From NCBI GenBank assembly GCA_013213915.1, contig JABSRK010000042.1:1-16719 (forward strand): 16,719 nt of DNA, given 5' to 3'. The notes beneath the pieces were generated by a model, which saw only the letters and a list, made by a program, of their open reading frames with translations, was not told the origin of the DNA and made no database searches. Below are positions 14,379-16,719 of the stretch, in pieces (position 1 is the first letter of the stretch; each line of letters begins with the position of its first letter). The DNA comes from Planctomycetota bacterium (GTDB taxonomy: Bacteria; Planctomycetota; GCA-002687715). Position numbers and translations under genes: made by a program.

Positions 14379-15142
14379 GAGACGCGGCGGCGCGCGGCGC
14401 GCTCGACGAGGCGGGCCCAGACAGCTCGAACCGCTGGATTTACACGCTCGGCTGCGACCGCCTTGAGGAGAAAGCGAAGGCGGTCCGGACGGGAGACATG
14501 GGGCGTGCGACGATTCAACGCGTCCAGGTCCCGGACGTGAAACGTCGGGTGGAAGAAGCGCTGGCGGGTCTTCTCCAGGTCGATGATCGAGGCCGTGAGC
14601 GGCGACGTGGAGTCGTCGAGGAAGATGTGCTTCGCGTACAACGAGCGGTGCTCATAACGGTGTGACCACATGCGGCGGCAGAGATCGGCGACGGCGTCCA
14701 TGACCGCAGCCCGCGCAGCCCGCGAAGCCGTCGCATACTCGTCGAGCCACGACGTGAGAGGACGCCCCGGGACCTCTCCGACAAGCAGCATGGCGCGCCA
14801 CTCCCCCGCCTCTTTGGCGTGGGCGTAATGCAACGCAGTCGGCGCCGGGATGTCGAGATGGGCGAACTGGCGGAGCCGCGTGAACTCGCGATGGAGCGTC
14901 GGCTCACCGGAGATCGGGTGTCGCACGGTCCGCGTGACGTGGTCCGCCTGACGCTTGAGGAACACGGAGCGCGGCCCGTCCGCGTATGGCAATGCGATCC
15001 GCGACACGCCACTCCAGCCACCGCGGCGCACGTTGGGTTCCTCCACGTGACCCACGTCCAGATCCCAGATCGCGTCGAAGGTCCCGAGTCCGGCGCGCGC
15101 GAGCGCCGCCTCCGCGCCCTCGGCATGCCATCGGGAGATCAC
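14375..15142 (-). CDS. InaA/WaaP-type lipopolysaccharide kinase family protein
   Basis: This 255-residue predicted cytoplasmic protein resembles the InaA branch of the Kdo/WaaP kinase family, which phosphorylates or is suspected to phosphorylate envelope sugars. Visible kinase-fold elements are VFLKRQ (60-65) with a candidate ATP-binding K63, HREFTRL (84-90) with candidate Glu partner E86, the hinge-like LLVGEVPGRPL (119-129), HRSLYAKHIFL (165-175) in the catalytic-loop position, and IIDLEKTR (186-193), where D188 would bind metal. The catalytic loop has Ser where WaaP has HRD-type Asp; InaA-like proteins share the YxKH form. The start is GTG 15142 with GGGAGG six bases upstream. It lies 65 bases after a LAB_N membrane protein on the same strand, which supports an outer-envelope role. 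The exact substrate is unknown. Confidence 0.75.
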   Translation of the reverse strand: MISRWHAEGAEAALARAGLGTFDAIWDLDVGHVEEPNVRRGGWSGVSRIALPYADGPRSVFLKRQADHVTRTVRHPISGEPTLHREFTRLRQFAHLDIPAPTALHYAHAKEAGEWRAMLLVGEVPGRPLTSWLDEYATASRAARAAVMDAVADLCRRMWSHRYEHRSLYAKHIFLDDSTSPLTASIIDLEKTRQRFFHPTFHVRDLDALNRRTPHVSRPDRLRFLLKAVAAERVNPAVRAVWARLVERAARRRVS

Positions 15143-15148
15143 GACGCG

Positions 15149-15154
15149 CCTCCC
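15149..15154 (-). promoter_or_regulatory. Ribosome-binding site supporting the GTG start of the InaA-like gene
   Basis: GGGAGG on the minus strand is six bases before GTG 15142, the strongest Shine-Dalgarno match among the genes here. It decides this start in the absence of a nearby ATG. Confidence 0.7.
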
Positions 15155-15207
15155 GCTTGCCGTTCGCGCCCCTCATGCCTGGACTGAAACTCCGCCATCG
15201 CCCGATT

Positions 15208-15855
15208 CTACGAGGCTCTCGCCGGCTTGCGATAGCACAGCATCAGGCCGCGGCCGTAGAGGAGCGGACCCAGCACCATGCCCGCAATGAAGATGGGCTT
15301 GCCGGTGCGGAAGGCGTAGACGAGGAGGAGACAGGACCCGACAAGCGAGATCCAGAAAAACAGCGGTGGCAGCGTGGCATGACTGCGGCGTTCCGCGATC
15401 CACCATTGGATCGGGAAACGGATCGACCACAGCACGGTGCCGCAGCCACCGACGAGGACCCAGGGGAGGGGCTGGGAGAAATCCCAGCTCCAGAGCGCCA
15501 CGGTGACCGCGAGGGTCAGGACGCCCAACGCGAAGGGCACGAATACCCGAGACTCGAGCGGCTGACCGGTGCGAACCAGCCAGAGGTTGCGAACGAACAG
15601 AAAAAAGTTGATGCACGGCCCCGCCATGAAGAACAGGTTGTGCTGGACGAACGCATACGCAGTGGCGCAGACCGAGCCGAGAAGCGACATCCACCAGAAG
15701 GCCACCGGCACGACGATCTTCTGCGCCCGTTCCGACGCGAGCCACTGCAAGAGGAAGCGGCCGAAGTAGCAAGCCTGACCGAGCCAGCCGACCGCTTCCC
15801 ACCCATCGAAGCTGTCGAGATAGCTGTCCATCAGCCGTTCATGTGCCGTCGCCAT
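15208..15855 (-). CDS. Membrane protein with two tandem LAB_N domains
   Basis: This 215-residue integral membrane protein has two copies of the lipid-A-disaccharide-synthase N-terminal (LAB_N) domain. Copy 1 spans about 23-95 with FGRFLLQWLASER (31-43), AFWWMSLLGS (52-61) and FFMAGPCINFFLFVRNLWL (75-93). Copy 2 spans about 136-208 with SIRFPIQWWIAERR (144-157), PLFFWISLVGS (164-174) and FIAGMVLGPLLYGRGLML (189-206). The Arg, Gln-Trp and Ser/Ala-Glu-Arg positions line up between copies, which shows an internal duplication. In LpxB fusions and stand-alone forms this domain is membrane-embedded and linked to lipid A or glycolipid metabolism; its biochemical role is not well defined. There is no signal peptide. 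ATG 15855 is used; ATG 15831 is also possible, and neither has a strong ribosome-binding site. The InaA-like kinase gene follows. Confidence 0.87.
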   Translation of the reverse strand: MATAHERLMDSYLDSFDGWEAVGWLGQACYFGRFLLQWLASERAQKIVVPVAFWWMSLLGSVCATAYAFVQHNLFFMAGPCINFFLFVRNLWLVRTGQPLESRVFVPFALGVLTLAVTVALWSWDFSQPLPWVLVGGCGTVLWSIRFPIQWWIAERRSHATLPPLFFWISLVGSCLLLVYAFRTGKPIFIAGMVLGPLLYGRGLMLCYRKPARAS

Positions 15856-15915
15856 CCGCGAATCCCGTGGAGGCGCCGCTGGGGAACGAGTCCCTGCGCT
15901 CCCCGGACAGACGCG

Positions 15916-16719
15916 TCAGTTGCCGCCGTTGCCGTTACCCCCGGCCTCGGAGGGCGGCGTGAGTTCGCCGAGCTCCGGCCACGGGCCCCACGGCTTCCAG
16001 CCCTTCTTCAGGCCCTTGCTCCGATCGGTCTGGATGTGATTCCAGAGGTCGACCTTGGATCGCTCGTACGCAACCCGTCCGTTGACGTACGCCAGGTCCA
16101 CGAAGGAGCGGTAATCCAGCGGCTCGCGATCCATGACCAGGATGTCCGCGTCCTTACCGGCTTCCAGGCTGCCCACCCGGTCGTCGATCTTCAGGATCTG
16201 CGCCGCCGTCAGGGTGATCGCCGCCAGCGCATCCGCCTCGGTGGCGCCGCCACGCACGGCGAAGCACGCCTCGTGAGGCAAGCCCATGAGATCACGACCC
16301 GCAAACAAGCGGGTGTTGATGCCGGTTCCGGACGTGGTGACGCCCCACGAAACACCCGCAGACGAAAGCACGGCCGCGTTGGTGATGGACCAACCGTGAG
16401 GCTGGGTCTTGTGGAGGTTGGTGTACGGACGCGTCGCACGTCCACCGGAGCCCCGTGGCGTGATCAGCATGGTGATCGGACGACGCCCGATGCTGGGCGC
16501 CATGGTCCACGCCTCCTGGCCCCCGTGAACCACCATCGGCACCTTGTAGTCGTCGCACAGATCGAGGCAGCCCTCGAGCTGCTGACGGGTGCTCGCACCC
16601 ATGAACAGGGGGAGCTCCCGATCGAGCACCTTCGCCAGCGCCTTCGTGACGTCGTCGGCCTTGGGTTCCTTGGCATCCTTCTTCTTGGCCACGACGTCCT
16701 CGAGCCACTGCTTGCGCTT
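15916..16719 (-). CDS. Amidohydrolase family protein, C-terminal part (runs off right edge)
   Basis: The frame is open from the window edge (16719) to a stop at 15916, giving 267 residues of what should be a longer protein. A GTG at 16692 is an internal codon rather than the start, because the frame continues upstream with KRKQWLEDV. The content is the second half of a metal-dependent amidohydrolase TIM barrel: VPMVVHGGQEAW (51-62 counted from the GTG), a strand-loop region PITMLITPRG (72-81), AVLSSAGVSWGVTTSG (107-122), and the closing block LTAAQILKIDDRVGSLEAGKDADILVMD, typical of amidohydrolase C-termini (161-188), followed by VAYE. The tail is Gly/Asn-rich (PPSEAGGNGNGGN). The usual Thr-Asp pair at the last metal position reads Thr-Thr. 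The substrate and cellular location cannot be told without the N-terminus. Confidence 0.85.
   Translation of the reverse strand, partial: KRKQWLEDVVAKKKDAKEPKADDVTKALAKVLDRELPLFMGASTRQQLEGCLDLCDDYKVPMVVHGGQEAWTMAPSIGRRPITMLITPRGSGGRATRPYTNLHKTQPHGWSITNAAVLSSAGVSWGVTTSGTGINTRLFAGRDLMGLPHEACFAVRGGATEADALAAITLTAAQILKIDDRVGSLEAGKDADILVMDREPLDYRSFVDLAYVNGRVAYERSKVDLWNHIQTDRSKGLKKGWKPWGPWPELGELTPPSEAGGNGNGGN

Overview
The window is GC-rich, densely coding bacterial chromosome. It most likely comes from a member of the Planctomycetota. This is inferred from the gene content: two large secreted CotH-kinase/lamin-tail proteins sharing a distinctive C-terminal module, an amidohydrolase of the type common in that phylum, ribosome-binding sites that are often weak, and envelope genes of a cell with an outer membrane. 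No 16S or other marker gene is present, so the phylum is a hypothesis. No mobile element, CRISPR array or phage gene was seen.

Layout. (1) 1-1116, minus: an MFS sugar-type transporter running off the left edge. (2) 1351-6191, minus: two tandem paralogous secreted proteins (CotH-like kinase fold, Ig-like segment with an Asp-rich motif, lamin-tail domain, C-terminal module), 23 bases apart. (3) 6611-8531, plus: a protein of unknown function with a ParB/sulfiredoxin-like C-terminal region, then an exported thioredoxin (TlpA type). (4) 8580-9476, minus: a PfkB-family sugar kinase. It is divergent from a plus-strand operon at 9496-14132 that encodes a sugar-binding lipoprotein, a double ATPase, a permease and a shikimate-dehydrogenase-like oxidoreductase. 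(5) 14207-14378, minus: tRNA-Arg(ACG) with its own sigma-70-like promoter and intrinsic terminator. (6) 14375-15855, minus: two envelope genes, an InaA/WaaP-type kinase and a membrane protein with a duplicated LAB_N domain. (7) 15916-16719, minus: the C-terminal part of an amidohydrolase running off the right edge.

Working together. The clearest functional unit is region 4: import of a sugar-like compound by a binding protein, RbsA-like ATPase and RbsC-like permease, followed by kinase and oxidoreductase steps. Three features suggest it is not a standard ribose or fructose locus. The permease carries an extra extracytoplasmic domain of about 120 residues that reads like one lobe of a periplasmic binding protein. 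The AroE-like enzyme keeps the catalytic Lys/Asp and NADP-binding motifs but lacks the Ser-x-Ser carboxylate-binding motif. The binding protein lacks the Arg that contacts ribose in RbsB. Together they make this the best candidate in the window for an undescribed catabolic system, probably for a ketose, polyol or cyclitol.
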